Numbered from the stretch's first letter, positions 34,750 to 43,464 are shown. The stretch is 60,922 bases of DNA from a bacterium (GCA_021851895.1 JAJZQJ010000001.1:1-60922); one strand, 5' to 3'. Numbers and translations: made by a program. Notes: generated by a model not told the origin, from the letters alone.

Positions 34750-35931
34750 CTAGCTTAGTGAATTTAGGATCGCACTTCGCATCGCTACGGTGATCTCAAG
34801 TTGCATCTCGCATCGCTTCTTTTCCTGCCATATCTTGTGGCAAAAGACTCCCAAGTTTTTACGTGATTCAGGGTTAGGAGCTTTCAGTTTGTAGTTTCTC
34901 AAGAAGTCAGTTGGAACACGCTTTTGGCCGGCACTACCGGTCATGTGCCTTTCTGCTAATTTTCTGAAAAATGGCAACTTGGTCAGGTAGTAGATGTAAT
35001 ACAAATCAGATTCAAGGTAAGGTCGTAGCACGTGGAATTCCGTGCTTCCGAGTGCTAGTGGGCTCTTTACTCTCTCGACGATCGCGCCTTTGCCGTTTTC
35101 CATGCACGGCGTGATTTTGGCAAAGATAACGTCGCCATTCTTGAAGTTCGTTAGAGAGTTTCTGAAGGTCTGAAAATCTTTTTGCTGACCGAGAGTGAGC
35201 TCGCCGTCCTCGCTGACGGCTTCCATTGGAACGAAGTTGACGTTTCCGGTTGTTTTGTTTTCGTCGTCGCTCAGTGTCGGATTGATATCCACCAGCTTTT
35301 CGAGAGTGGTCACTTCAGCTTTCTCATCCTGATATTTTTCTTGGTATACGCTCTGGAGAGAGATATACGACTGTTCTATCGCAGTCAAATACTTTTCTCT
35401 CGTATCATCTGTTGCCCATAGAAGTTCTGCAATTTTCTTTTGGATCGGACGTGGAGGGAGGTGGAACTTATACTCGGCAAGATCCTTAAACTTTGTGCGA
35501 GGAGAAAGCGAACCGGCCGAGGTGCTGACCGCCCATTTAAAGAACCCCTCGCTGTGCATCAAGAATGGGAGTAGATCGGGTTCTATTTTTTCCTCGTTTG
35601 CCTCGAGGACGAGAATGTCGCCGGAACAGATTCCATCAAACTCTGCTAGAGCGGCCTTGCGTTGGTATGCACGTCGTTTGCCGAATAGGATTTGTCCCTT
35701 TTTAAACTTGCGAGTAAAGGTAGTCTCATCCTCGATGTTTCCCCACGATCGGATATGGATATCTAAGGGGGTCAGGTGTTCCAATCCTACGACTCTTTCT
35801 ATTCCTTCAGATACTGGATCGCGTGAGGTGTCTTTCACTTCGTGTGCGACGTCACCAAAGCGCACCAGCTCCCAATCGGATCGGTTATCTTTGCTGAACA
35901 TGGTATCGAGTTGTGGAGCTAAGGATTTCAT
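34750..35931 (-). CDS. hsdS: Type I restriction specificity subunit HsdS (393 aa)
   Basis: Two target-recognition domains are joined by a conserved helical spacer (LPPRPIQKKIAELLWATDDTREKY at about residues 157-180), and a second spacer closes the protein. The length is usual for HsdS. It overlaps the upstream hsdM by 4 bp and converges with hsdR only 2 bp away. I saw no extra truncated hsdS or inverted TRD copies, so domain shuffling is unlikely in this locus. Confidence 0.9.
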   Translation of the reverse strand: MKSLAPQLDTMFSKDNRSDWELVRFGDVAHEVKDTSRDPVSEGIERVVGLEHLTPLDIHIRSWGNIEDETTFTRKFKKGQILFGKRRAYQRKAALAEFDGICSGDILVLEANEEKIEPDLLPFLMHSEGFFKWAVSTSAGSLSPRTKFKDLAEYKFHLPPRPIQKKIAELLWATDDTREKYLTAIEQSYISLQSVYQEKYQDEKAEVTTLEKLVDINPTLSDDENKTTGNVNFVPMEAVSEDGELTLGQQKDFQTFRNSLTNFKNGDVIFAKITPCMENGKGAIVERVKSPLALGSTEFHVLRPYLESDLYYIYYLTKLPFFRKLAERHMTGSAGQKRVPTDFLRNYKLKAPNPESRKNLGVFCHKIWQEKKRCEMQLEITVAMRSAILNSLS

Positions 35932-37406
35932 ATCTTTTTATTTTCAAGCATGGAGAAGATTTTTTTAGTACCCTCCTTGAGCTCGGTGCTGTTCGCAAGC
36001 CACGAGTCGACAACGTCGTGGAGTTTCTTTTCGCCATTGCCGTTGGTGGCTTCTGAAACGTAGAGCGATATGCTGAGGTTGGATTTATTCGCAAGTACGT
36101 CAGCATTGCTCACCACTTTTGCGAAGCCGGAGACATTCTTAAATTCTGTAAACGCTTTATGAATTTTGCTAACTTGGTTTTCGTCTAGAAAGGACGAGGC
36201 ACTTTGTCGTGTTACTTCTTTAACTGCATTAATGAAGAGCACTTTGCCCTTACGCTCTTTTGGTTTGTCCCAGCGGCATACCAACAAGCATGCCTCCATT
36301 GGAGAGTTATAAAATAGGTTTGGACCCAATCCGATCACTGCTTCTACCACGTCGTCCTTTAGCATCTTTTCTCGGAATACTCGCTCGGTGTCTCGGAATA
36401 GCACACCGTGCGGCCAGAGGACAATACTGCGACCATGTTTCTTGTTCAGGCTTTTCAAAATATGTTGCTCAAAGGCGTAGTCCGCGCATCCTTGTGGCGG
36501 TGTTCCGTAGATATTTCTGCCGTAAGGATCGCTTGACCACGCATCCCGATTCCAGCGCTTAATGGAATAGGGTGGATTGGCGAGAATCACATCAAATGTT
36601 TTGAGTTTATCGTTCTCCAAAAACTTCGGCTCGGAGAGTGTGTTGCCGCGGGCAATATCAAAGTCCTCGATGCCGTGCAGAAACATATTCATTCGAGCGA
36701 TCGAAGAGGTCATCAGGTTTAGTTCTTGTCCGTAGAGCTTGAGAGTGCGATGTTCTTTGCCTTTTTCTTTCAAGTGATTGACGCAGTTAAGCAGAAGGCC
36801 ACCTGATCCGCAGGTAGGGTCGTAGATACTTTCGCCCGGCTGTGGATTCATGATGAGAGTCATCAGATGTACTACGGTGCGGTTGGTGTAAAACTCTGCG
36901 GCAGTATGTCCGCTGTCATCGGCAAATTTCTTGATAAGAAATTCGTAGGCATTACCAAGCTCATCGTTTGGCACATTGGCGATGCTCAAGCTTTCCTCGG
37001 AGAAATGTTCTAGGAGGTTGATTAATATCTCGTCAGAGAGACGTTCCTTGTTTGTCCATGACGCATCGCCGAAGATTCCGAAGAGCTTGTCCTCGTTAGC
37101 ATTTTCTATTTTCCGGAGTGCTTTCTGGAGAGCGTCGCCAACATTAACGGTTACTTGTCGGACATCATGCCAGTGAGCTCCCTTGGGGACTTGGAAGCGG
37201 TGGTTTTCTGCAAACTTGGCATACTCTTTGTCACCATCAGATTCATCTAATGCTTTTTGGTACTCCTCGTCGTAGACATCGCAAATTCGCTTATAGAAAA
37301 GCAACGGGAAGATGTATTGCTTGTAGTCGCCGGCATCAATCACGCCTCGCAGGAGCGTCGCCGCTCCCCAGAGGTATCTTTCTAAATTTTGTTGATTGAT
37401 TGCCAT
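35928..37406 (-). CDS. hsdM: Type I DNA methyltransferase HsdM, second copy (492 aa)
   Basis: An N6-adenine methyltransferase subunit. SAM motif I is YDPTCGSGGLLL (about residues 196-207) and catalytic motif IV is ANPPYS (about 276-281). The N-terminal helical domain (LERYLWGAATLLRGVIDAGDYK) is complete. It is clearly paralogous to the adjacent copy at 37408-38895, including the TAAEFYTNRTVVHLM segment. Both keep all motifs. It overlaps hsdS by 4 bp. Confidence 0.92.
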   Translation of the reverse strand: MAINQQNLERYLWGAATLLRGVIDAGDYKQYIFPLLFYKRICDVYDEEYQKALDESDGDKEYAKFAENHRFQVPKGAHWHDVRQVTVNVGDALQKALRKIENANEDKLFGIFGDASWTNKERLSDEILINLLEHFSEESLSIANVPNDELGNAYEFLIKKFADDSGHTAAEFYTNRTVVHLMTLIMNPQPGESIYDPTCGSGGLLLNCVNHLKEKGKEHRTLKLYGQELNLMTSSIARMNMFLHGIEDFDIARGNTLSEPKFLENDKLKTFDVILANPPYSIKRWNRDAWSSDPYGRNIYGTPPQGCADYAFEQHILKSLNKKHGRSIVLWPHGVLFRDTERVFREKMLKDDVVEAVIGLGPNLFYNSPMEACLLVCRWDKPKERKGKVLFINAVKEVTRQSASSFLDENQVSKIHKAFTEFKNVSGFAKVVSNADVLANKSNLSISLYVSEATNGNGEKKLHDVVDSWLANSTELKEGTKKIFSMLENKKI

Positions 37407-37407
37407 A

Positions 37408-38895
37408 TTATTCAGTGAGTAAGGAGAAGTCTTTCAGGATTTTCTTGAGCTTTTCTTCCGACTGCCAGACGTCCTCCAGCGATCTCTTGAAATCGACCGT
37501 AGTTTTCTTTACGGAAGGCAGTATGCTGTCATCCGTTTTTTCTACGTAGAGAGGGATATTTAGACTCCATCCGTTTGCGGCAATATCTTTCAGCGATGCT
37601 ACTTTCGCATGATTTTTAACATTTTTAAAGCCGGAATACCAAGAGTAGATTTTGTCTGCATGATCTTTCTCCAGATAGTTCTGTGCTCGTCCGACCTTAA
37701 CCTGATCAGAGGCATCGATAAACAAAACCTTGCCCTCTTTGCTGTCGGGCTTATTAGCTCTAAATACCAATATGCATGCGGCCAGCGTTGCGCCGTAGAA
37801 GATGTTCGGACCCAGTCCTATGACTGCCTCAAGCACGTCTGATTCGATAATTTTCTTGCGAATCTGTCCCTCTTTTCCTTTCCGGAACAGAGCTCCATGT
37901 GGGAGGACGACTGCAATGCGTCCTCGAGGATACGACATCGACTTGATCATGTGTTGCACCCACGCCAAGTCTCCGCTTCCGGTTGGCGGTACGCCGGCAA
38001 AGTTTCTGCCGAACGGATCGTTGATCCATAAATCGTCACCCCACTTTTTGAGGGAGAAGGGCGGATTGGCAATTACGCAGTCAAATGTCGCCAGCTGATC
38101 GCCATCGTAATAGGCAGGATTTCGAAGTGTGTCACCGCGTTCGATGTGAAAGTCTTGGACATCGTGCAGGAACATGTTCATTCGGGCGATCGAGGATGTC
38201 GTTAGATTTTTCTCTTGGCCATATATCTTGAGAGTACGCGCATCTTTACCTTGAGCTCGGAGAATTTCTACAGACTGGAGCAACATGCCGCCGGTGCCAC
38301 AAGCAGGATCGTATACGCTTTCGCCCTCATGCGGATCGATGATCTGACCCATGAGGTGAACGACGGATCGTGGTGTATAAAACTCGCCAGCTTTTTTGTT
38401 AGTGAGGTCTGCGAATTTCTTGATGAGATATTCGTATGCTTGTCCAAGCATGTCGAGGTCGACCGTTCCGTTGGCAAGCTTATATTCCGAGAAGTGCTCG
38501 ATGAGTTCGATTAACAAGCTATCCGGTAGCTTTTCCTTGTTCGTCCATTGAGCGTCACCGAAGATCCCGAAGAGATGATCGGGGTTCGCTTTCTCTATCT
38601 CTCTAAAGGCAAACAATAGTTTCGCGCCAACGTTTTTGGTTGTTGCTCGAACATCTTTCCAGTGGCATCCCTCCGGAATCACAAACCGATGGAATTCTGG
38701 CAACTCGGCATAGCTGGTATCACCGCTAGACTCCTCAAGAGCTTTTTTATATTCGTCATCGTATACATCCGAGAGGCGTTTGAAAAAGAGGAGAGGAAAA
38801 ATGTAGACCTTAAAGTCTGCGGCATCAACGACACCTTTGAGTATCCATGATGCTTTTGCGAGGTGCTGTTCGAGTTGTGGAAGTGTAAGTTTCAT
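37408..38895 (-). CDS. hsdM: Type I DNA methyltransferase HsdM, first copy (495 aa)
   Basis: Motif I is YDPACGTGGMLL and motif IV is ANPPFS, both intact. The N-terminal domain (LEQHLAKASWILKGVVDAADFKVYIFPLLFFKRLSDVYD) and the KKAGEFYTPRSVVHLM linker are standard. It ends 1 bp before the second hsdM starts. The two copies differ substantially, so this is an old duplication or an acquisition rather than a recent repeat. They may form a mixed M1-M2-S enzyme. Confidence 0.92.
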   Translation of the reverse strand: MKLTLPQLEQHLAKASWILKGVVDAADFKVYIFPLLFFKRLSDVYDDEYKKALEESSGDTSYAELPEFHRFVIPEGCHWKDVRATTKNVGAKLLFAFREIEKANPDHLFGIFGDAQWTNKEKLPDSLLIELIEHFSEYKLANGTVDLDMLGQAYEYLIKKFADLTNKKAGEFYTPRSVVHLMGQIIDPHEGESVYDPACGTGGMLLQSVEILRAQGKDARTLKIYGQEKNLTTSSIARMNMFLHDVQDFHIERGDTLRNPAYYDGDQLATFDCVIANPPFSLKKWGDDLWINDPFGRNFAGVPPTGSGDLAWVQHMIKSMSYPRGRIAVVLPHGALFRKGKEGQIRKKIIESDVLEAVIGLGPNIFYGATLAACILVFRANKPDSKEGKVLFIDASDQVKVGRAQNYLEKDHADKIYSWYSGFKNVKNHAKVASLKDIAANGWSLNIPLYVEKTDDSILPSVKKTTVDFKRSLEDVWQSEEKLKKILKDFSLLTE

Positions 38896-38899
38896 AAAG

Positions 38900-39124
38900 T
38901 TAATTCACTAGCTCCTCGACGGATTTCTCAAGAGCGAGCGCAATCTTTACCATCGTATGAACTCTCGGATCGGGAGTTCTACCATTCTCGATCTTTGCGA
39001 TGGTGTGATAATCCAACCCCGTTGCTGTAACGAGTTTACTTTTGGACAACTTCTTTTGCGCGCGAAACTTTCGCAGGTTCTCTGCGATTTTCGACGGCTT
39101 TTTTTCTTTCGACTTCGTTTTCAT
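38900..39124 (-). CDS. XRE-type HTH regulator of the R-M operon (74 aa)
   Basis: A single HTH of the Cro/CI type (about residues 11-66: LRKFRAQKKLSKSKLVTATGLDYHTIAKIENGRTPD) preceded by a basic tail. It is 4 bp upstream of hsdM, at the place and size of restriction controller proteins. The palindrome TATAC-CAAAA-GTATA at 39150-39164 lies just upstream and overlaps a TATAAT-like -10 on the minus strand, so autoregulation is likely. Confidence 0.8.
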   Translation of the reverse strand: MKTKSKEKKPSKIAENLRKFRAQKKLSKSKLVTATGLDYHTIAKIENGRTPDPRVHTMVKIALALEKSVEELVN

Positions 39125-39149
39125 ATAAGAAAGTTTTGCTTAGTATCAT

Positions 39150-39164
39150 TATACCAAAAGTATA
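39150..39164. promoter_or_regulatory. Candidate operator of the R-M controller
   Basis: TATAC-CAAAA-GTATA, perfect 5-bp arms. It overlaps a minus-strand -10 element (TATAAT) upstream of the XRE gene. Confidence 0.45.
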
Positions 39165-39281
39165 GAATGTTATCCAGCTCAAAATGAGGTCGTAGTGGAT
39201 AACTAAGTATTCGTTCGTTTGTGGTAAAAGGTTTGTTTTAAGCCCTGGATAAGGCGTGTTGGGCGTGGTAAAATATGCTCA

Positions 39282-39578
39282 ATGATAGAGCTTTATCTAA
39301 ATGGAGAGGAGCAGAAAACACGACGCATTGTTTTTGCAAATTGCGAAGATGATACGTGCGGTTTTGTTGTTGAATTTAAGCATCCGAACAGCACTTTCTA
39401 TTTCTGCAAAGAACACGGGACCGGTTTCAATCTCGATTTGAATACCGTAGCGGCGGCCGGCGTCGAATGTGAACAACATGGCAAAATGGAGAGGTACGAT
39501 ATTGTGAAGGACGACAATGTTTGTCCGCGCTGTGAGCAAACAACCCTTGCTATCCTTTCAGCTGGTAGAGCTAACTAA
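39282..39578 (+). CDS. Small Cys/His-rich protein, probable zinc binder (98 aa)
   Basis: Metal-ligand candidates are arranged as C-x4-C (CEDDTC), FCKEH, CEQH and CPRC, which would form one or two zinc ribbons. No family is named. A TGGTAAAAT extended -10 motif lies just upstream (39265-39273). The gene is on the right side of the R-M block and reads towards the phage tRNA gene. Confidence 0.55.
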   Translation: MIELYLNGEEQKTRRIVFANCEDDTCGFVVEFKHPNSTFYFCKEHGTGFNLDLNTVAAAGVECEQHGKMERYDIVKDDNVCPRCEQTTLAILSAGRAN

Positions 39579-39592
39579 GCGATCGCTTATTT

Positions 39593-39665
39593 GCTCTCGT
39601 AGCTCAATGGATGGAGCAAGCCGCTTCTATCGGCAAGGTTGGGGGTTCGAGTCCCTCCGAGAGCA
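39593..39665 (+). tRNA. tRNA-Arg(TCT), prophage-encoded
   Basis: Acceptor GCTCTCG/CGAGAGC, D-arm GCTC/GAGC, anticodon loop CTTCTAT (anticodon TCT, reads AGA), T-arm GGGGG-TTCGAGT-CCCTC, A73; CCA is not encoded. The outer anticodon-stem pair is A-A. Unlike four of the host tRNA genes in the window, it has no hairpin plus inverted tail copy after it. Confidence 0.88.
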
Positions 39666-39730
39666 CAAATTTATGTCTGAATACTACACACAACACGTCA
39701 GGGTGTGTATAAGTCCAGATTATGTTGATG

Positions 39731-39758
39731 TTGACTCTCCACGGGGGGGGGGTAAAAT
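39731..39758 (+). promoter_or_regulatory. Promoter with a G10 run in the spacer
   Basis: TTGACT (39731-39736) and TAAAAT (39753-39758) are 16 bp apart, and the spacer ends in ten G residues (39743-39752). The gene for the secreted protein starts 90 bp downstream. A second, extended -10 motif (TGGTAAAAT, 39781-39789) follows. Changes in the G-run length would change spacer length, as in phase-variable promoters. Confidence 0.5.
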
Positions 39759-39848
39759 GTAGCTTGCAGAGGAACAGTTGTGGTAAAATAGATAGCACGA
39801 GGAATTTATTTAATTTTTCAACTATTATCAACATGAAATAACATTAAA

Positions 39849-41726
39849 ATGAAGCAAACTTTTACATTAAAAAACATCGTGGTCTTTAAAATATTCTCAG
39901 TACTCCTATTGAGTCTTTTAATATTTCCAGCAACTAGTTTCGCCGCTACGCCTTCGATTTCAACGTCAGAAACTGTAGCAAATGTGGCCGCAGGCACTGA
40001 CGATCAGACAGATGTGACTACGGCAACCACGGCCAATGTCTCAGAGGTTAAAGCCTCAAGAACGCTCACTGTCGGTGCTTTGCCGGGCAACAATGAGACG
40101 ATAACCATCGGTACCTGTGTGGTCACCTACGCAAGCAGTACTGGCGCAACGAACGATGAGTTGAATTGTACTGACAATGCCGCCGCGATAGACAGAGATA
40201 CGGGCGCCGGCAACACCGCTCGATCGGCAACTGACATTGCAGGCATAATGCGGACGCTGACAAACGTATCCGATACCGGCCACGGCGCTTTGACTATAAC
40301 AGGGTCTGGTGCGGAGGCAATCTTTACGACGACTGGCACTGAAACAAGTGCGACCGCAATCACCTTCACGGACGGGACAACCGGTGACATAACTTCAACA
40401 GCTTCCACAACAGGTGTTATTCCTGTCGCTCAAGTAAATACGATTACGATTGCAGGTACTGTCGATACTGGTGATGTATTTACGGCGACTCTCCCTACAG
40501 TTGGTGCTGTTACCTATACAGTAACTTCTTCCGATACTACGACTGCAAATATTGCCACAGGTCTTAATGCGGCAATTCAGGCATCTTCAGGGTATGCGAG
40601 TCAGGCATTTACGTCTGCCGCAAGCTCGAACACCGTTGTCCTTACTGCAAAGACCGCAGGAACTGGCTTTACACAGACATCCAGTGCCGCAAACCGTGCT
40701 GCGGTGGCGCAGGTGGTAGTGTTCACTCCCTCGAATGTCGAAAGCAATTATCGGTACACAATTACGATCAATGGAACAGGCTATAGTTCTGACCAAACAA
40801 GCAACGTCACAGCGCAAAGCATAGTAGAGGCACTCCAGCCTCTTGTGGATGGAAGCAGTGCTGTTAGCTGTACCGAAGACAATGCTGCAATTACCTGTAC
40901 TGCTTCAAGCGCTGGAACGGCATTTACCTATAGCACAAGTGTAAGCCAGCTTAGTAGCGGTTCAAGTGGCGGTACCAGTGCAAGCGGCCGAGTACGAAAT
41001 CTCGTTGAAATGGGTAACTGTACATTGGCACTGGAAATTATGAACCAGTACCCTAATGGAAGTGGAATGGCTAGTCAGCGTCAGTATTACCAGCAAAAGT
41101 GTGGCGTAGCATCTGTTGTACAGCAACCCGTCGTTCCGTCTATTGCTCCAAATGCAACTTTAGGAAGGACTTTGGCACAAGGAGCGACAGGAGATGACGT
41201 GTCGTTAGTTCAGAGATGGCTTGCGCAAGATGCAACTATCTACCCCGAGGGACTCATTACAGGCTACTTTGGATCATTAACACTGTCTGCTGTTCAAAAG
41301 TTTCAAGTAAAGCACAGCATTGTTGCTGACGGTGAGGCTGGGTACGGAATTGTAGGACCGAGGACACAATCTAAATTACTTGAACTTTATGGTGGCACAT
41401 CCGTTATCGGAGTAACCCAGACTGCTGTTCCCTCAAATCCATCTATAGAACAAACAGCTACTTCTTTCATACGAGGTCTTTCAAAAGGAATGTTTGGAGA
41501 AGATGTGCGCCTACTTCAACAGTTTCTGAACAAAAATCCAGAAACGCAAGTCGTTGCAACTGGTGATGGGTCTCCTGGAAATGAAACGACCTATTTCGGA
41601 ACTCTTACGGAAGTAGCGGTACAAAAATTCCAGATGAAGCATTCTATTGCGAGCGAAGGTGATAGTGGATATGGCGTTGTTGGCCCGATGACTATTGCTA
41701 AGTTAATCGAACTACAAGGAGAGTAG
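39849..41726 (+). CDS. Secreted surface protein with two peptidoglycan-binding domains (625 aa)
   Basis: A signal peptide (KIFSVLLLSLLIFPATSFA, cut near residue 33) precedes a long Thr/Ala-rich region with at least three similar beta-type units (for example NTITIAGTVDTGDVFTATL). The C-terminus has two PG_binding_1 domains (about residues 438-515 and 540-620: GDDVSLVQRWLAQD, FGSLTLSAVQKFQVKHSI; GEDVRLLQQFLNKN, FGTLTEVAVQKFQMKHSI). It lies inside the prophage, so it may change the lysogen's surface. The adjacent host genes at 51.8-55.0 kb are of a related type. Confidence 0.75.
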   Translation: MKQTFTLKNIVVFKIFSVLLLSLLIFPATSFAATPSISTSETVANVAAGTDDQTDVTTATTANVSEVKASRTLTVGALPGNNETITIGTCVVTYASSTGATNDELNCTDNAAAIDRDTGAGNTARSATDIAGIMRTLTNVSDTGHGALTITGSGAEAIFTTTGTETSATAITFTDGTTGDITSTASTTGVIPVAQVNTITIAGTVDTGDVFTATLPTVGAVTYTVTSSDTTTANIATGLNAAIQASSGYASQAFTSAASSNTVVLTAKTAGTGFTQTSSAANRAAVAQVVVFTPSNVESNYRYTITINGTGYSSDQTSNVTAQSIVEALQPLVDGSSAVSCTEDNAAITCTASSAGTAFTYSTSVSQLSSGSSGGTSASGRVRNLVEMGNCTLALEIMNQYPNGSGMASQRQYYQQKCGVASVVQQPVVPSIAPNATLGRTLAQGATGDDVSLVQRWLAQDATIYPEGLITGYFGSLTLSAVQKFQVKHSIVADGEAGYGIVGPRTQSKLLELYGGTSVIGVTQTAVPSNPSIEQTATSFIRGLSKGMFGEDVRLLQQFLNKNPETQVVATGDGSPGNETTYFGTLTEVAVQKFQMKHSIASEGDSGYGVVGPMTIAKLIELQGE

Positions 41727-41791
41727 ATTGCCGACGGTCGTCACATCTCGAATCTTCTGCTACATTTGCCATTGTGGCGGATCAAAAAAAT

Positions 41792-41822
41792 ATAGGGACA
41801 CCACTTGATTGGGTGTCCCTAT
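41792..41822 (-). terminator. Terminator between converging genes
   Basis: ATAGGGACACC / GGGTGTCCCTAT stem around an 8-nt loop. Read leftward a run of T follows (ATATTTTTTT). It can end the leftward small gene and block read-through from the right. Confidence 0.7.
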
Positions 41823-42040
41823 AACCTATCGGGGGGGGCTTTACTGGACTTCTTCCAGTTGCCATTTTGTGCCGCCTCCACGAACTCTGGCGATGGAAGT
41901 CCCAGTGAACTCCACAACTGGCTACGACTCACTTCCTGGTAGCAGAAGCCGTGGAACACCCGCCCCATCGGATGACGCACACTGTCAGGTACTTCTTCTG
42001 GGATGATGGTACTTTTGCAAAATGGGCAGGTGTCGCACAC
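41819..42040 (-). CDS. Small zinc-ribbon-like protein (73 aa)
   Basis: Starts VCDTCPFCKSTI, with a C-x2-C-x2-C pattern, followed by a His-Gly-Phe-Cys group (HGFCYQEV) that would complete a metal site. AGGAGG ends 8 bases before the GTG at 42040, which is preferred over the GTG at 42049 that overlaps the site. A G8 run lies near the 3' end. Function unknown. Confidence 0.5.
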   Translation of the reverse strand: MCDTCPFCKSTIIPEEVPDSVRHPMGRVFHGFCYQEVSRSQLWSSLGLPSPEFVEAAQNGNWKKSSKAPPDRL

Positions 42041-42252
42041 GATTATCACCTCCTTTTGGTTAAAAACTGCCCCGCTGTTCTGCCTATTAAAATACTACGT
42101 TTGGCCTGTTTTGTCCAATTTAATGGCTTAAAATATGGAAATAGGCACAAAGCTCTAACCCCTCTGGCAAAACTCGCCACAGGGGCAAACAAATGCCAAA
42201 AAGGGGCTCTCAAAGCTCCTTTTTCCGTTCTCAAGGTGCGTTTATAAACTGG

Positions 42253-42519
42253 TCAAGCCAGAATATCGATAAACCCTTGGAGTATTGGCAGGTTTAAGAT
42301 GAGGATCACTGCGACAACACCGGGACCTTTTCTCTTTGTTTCTTGGATAGCAGGGAGAATGATGATCTCAATTTTCCTTTTGATAATCACCTTCAGTGTC
42401 TTACTGCAATGTGGACACCGCATAGAGAATCTGCCCTCGGAGTTGAAAACGGCATCTTTGAAGATGATGTTGGTGCAGTGAGGACAGTTTCCTAGATTTG
42501 TTGATTCCTCTGCTTCCAT
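42253..42519 (-). CDS. Zinc-ribbon protein with membrane segment (88 aa)
   Basis: Two CPHC knuckles (GNCPHCTNII and MRCPHCSKTL) form one zinc ribbon. A basic stretch and one hydrophobic C-terminal segment (VVAVILILNLPILQGFIDIL) follow. An unusual inverted-repeat structure (42549-42632) precedes it and would lie in its mRNA leader. Function unknown. Confidence 0.55.
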   Translation of the reverse strand: MEAEESTNLGNCPHCTNIIFKDAVFNSEGRFSMRCPHCSKTLKVIIKRKIEIIILPAIQETKRKGPGVVAVILILNLPILQGFIDILA

Positions 42520-42548
42520 AGTTTTGTTCCGGAGGTCTCTCTGATGCC

Positions 42549-42632
42549 AGCCCGATAAGCTGTTGGTTTACCGGCAACGGAGAACCTCGGCTTGGGAAAG
42601 AGCAAATGTATTTACCGCTCCCTTATCGGGCT
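42549..42632 (-). promoter_or_regulatory. Candidate structured RNA in the leader of the zinc-ribbon gene
   Basis: AGCCCGATAAG (42549-42559) and CTTATCGGGCT (42622-42632) are a perfect 11-bp inverted repeat enclosing 62 nt. The enclosed part can form further stems (GAGC with GCTC; GGTTCTCC region with GGTAAACC). The gene starts 30 bp further on with CTCCGGAAC before its ATG. This could be a cis-regulatory element or a small RNA. Confidence 0.4.
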
Positions 42633-42717
42633 CGACCGCAGAAATCCTCGATCATGGTTGGTTAGTTAATAAATAATTAAAGATTCGGGCTCGACGACTC
42701 CCGAACGATTAATTTCT

Positions 42718-43260
42718 TCAAGGTTCATCCGTTGCCGTCCTTAAATGCTTTTTGCCACCGTTCATAGACATCTTGTCGACCAAGACTTTTTTCATTTCCT
42801 CCAAGTTATCCCCAGTTTTTCTGTAACTTGCGTAATTCTTTTTATTTAAATCTTGTTTTAGATTCTTGTTAGTAGTTCCGGCTGACTGATCTGACCGGTC
42901 TGACTGACCGATGTGTAGGTCTGACTGACCGGTCTTATTTGAGTTCGGTCTATATGACCTATCTATTTTCAAAAGGTAGTACACGTTGTGGTAGCGCTGT
43001 CGGCTCTTGCGGATGATCTCCAGTTTTATGAGTTGCCGGATGCCTCGTTGCACGCTCGAGATGCTTGCCCCGATTCTCTTAGCAATATGCTTGTGAGACG
43101 GAAAGCAAAAACCCTCCTGATTCGCATGCGAAGCCAGGCAGTTATAAATTGCGATGCCGATTGGTTTGAGTCTGTCGCCATATTCATCGAGAAGCACTTT
43201 GCTGACCCAGTACCAATCGCCATTTCTTACATCTCTAACTTTTATTTTTTCATCCGGCAT
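42718..43260 (-). CDS. Helix-turn-helix protein, replication-initiator-like (180 aa)
   Basis: Residues ~28-90 form a winged HTH of the HTH_36 type (LKPIGIAIYNCLASHANQ, CFPSHKHIAKRIGASISSVQRGIRQL), common in phage and plasmid replication proteins. The C-terminal part is polar with a short GQSD-type repeat (GQSDLHIGQSDRSDQ). No ATPase or primase domain follows, so it would need host replication enzymes or act as a regulator. Confidence 0.65.
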   Translation of the reverse strand: MPDEKIKVRDVRNGDWYWVSKVLLDEYGDRLKPIGIAIYNCLASHANQEGFCFPSHKHIAKRIGASISSVQRGIRQLIKLEIIRKSRQRYHNVYYLLKIDRSYRPNSNKTGQSDLHIGQSDRSDQSAGTTNKNLKQDLNKKNYASYRKTGDNLEEMKKVLVDKMSMNGGKKHLRTATDEP

Positions 43261-43356
43261 AAAATGACGTTGATAAAGGCGTGGCCAACCGAACCATGAC
43301 CGCGCCTTATTCCTCCCTTCACGTCTGGCGTCATTGAGGGGAGAGTAAGACGCCGT

Positions 43357-43464
43357 CTACCATTCTTTGGACTTGGGTAGGGCTCGATCGATGTTGTCCA
43401 TCGCTCTGCAGAAATCTCGTCGGGTTATCGGATGTTCCAGCTCTCGGATCGTGAAATTACTCAA
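43357..43464 (-). CDS. Very small phage protein (35 aa), coupled to upstream gene
   Basis: A TTG at 43464 overlaps the stop of the 92-aa gene (TTGAGTAA), giving a short basic protein (SNFTIRELEHPITRRDFCRA and so on). An ATG further upstream in the same frame is possible but overlaps the 92-aa gene. Support is limited to position and coupling. Confidence 0.3.
   Translation of the reverse strand: MSNFTIRELEHPITRRDFCRAMDNIDRALPKSKEW

Noticed and set aside
34750-38895. Phase-variable hsdS shufflon
   Set aside because: Only one hsdS with two target domains is present, and no inverted partial hsdS copy or dedicated recombinase lies nearby.
42046-42234. 62-residue frame on the minus strand
   Set aside because: Its basic low-complexity sequence follows an AAAAAGGGGC/GCTCCTTTTT hairpin and repeats. 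Its end overlaps the better supported zinc-ribbon gene start region.
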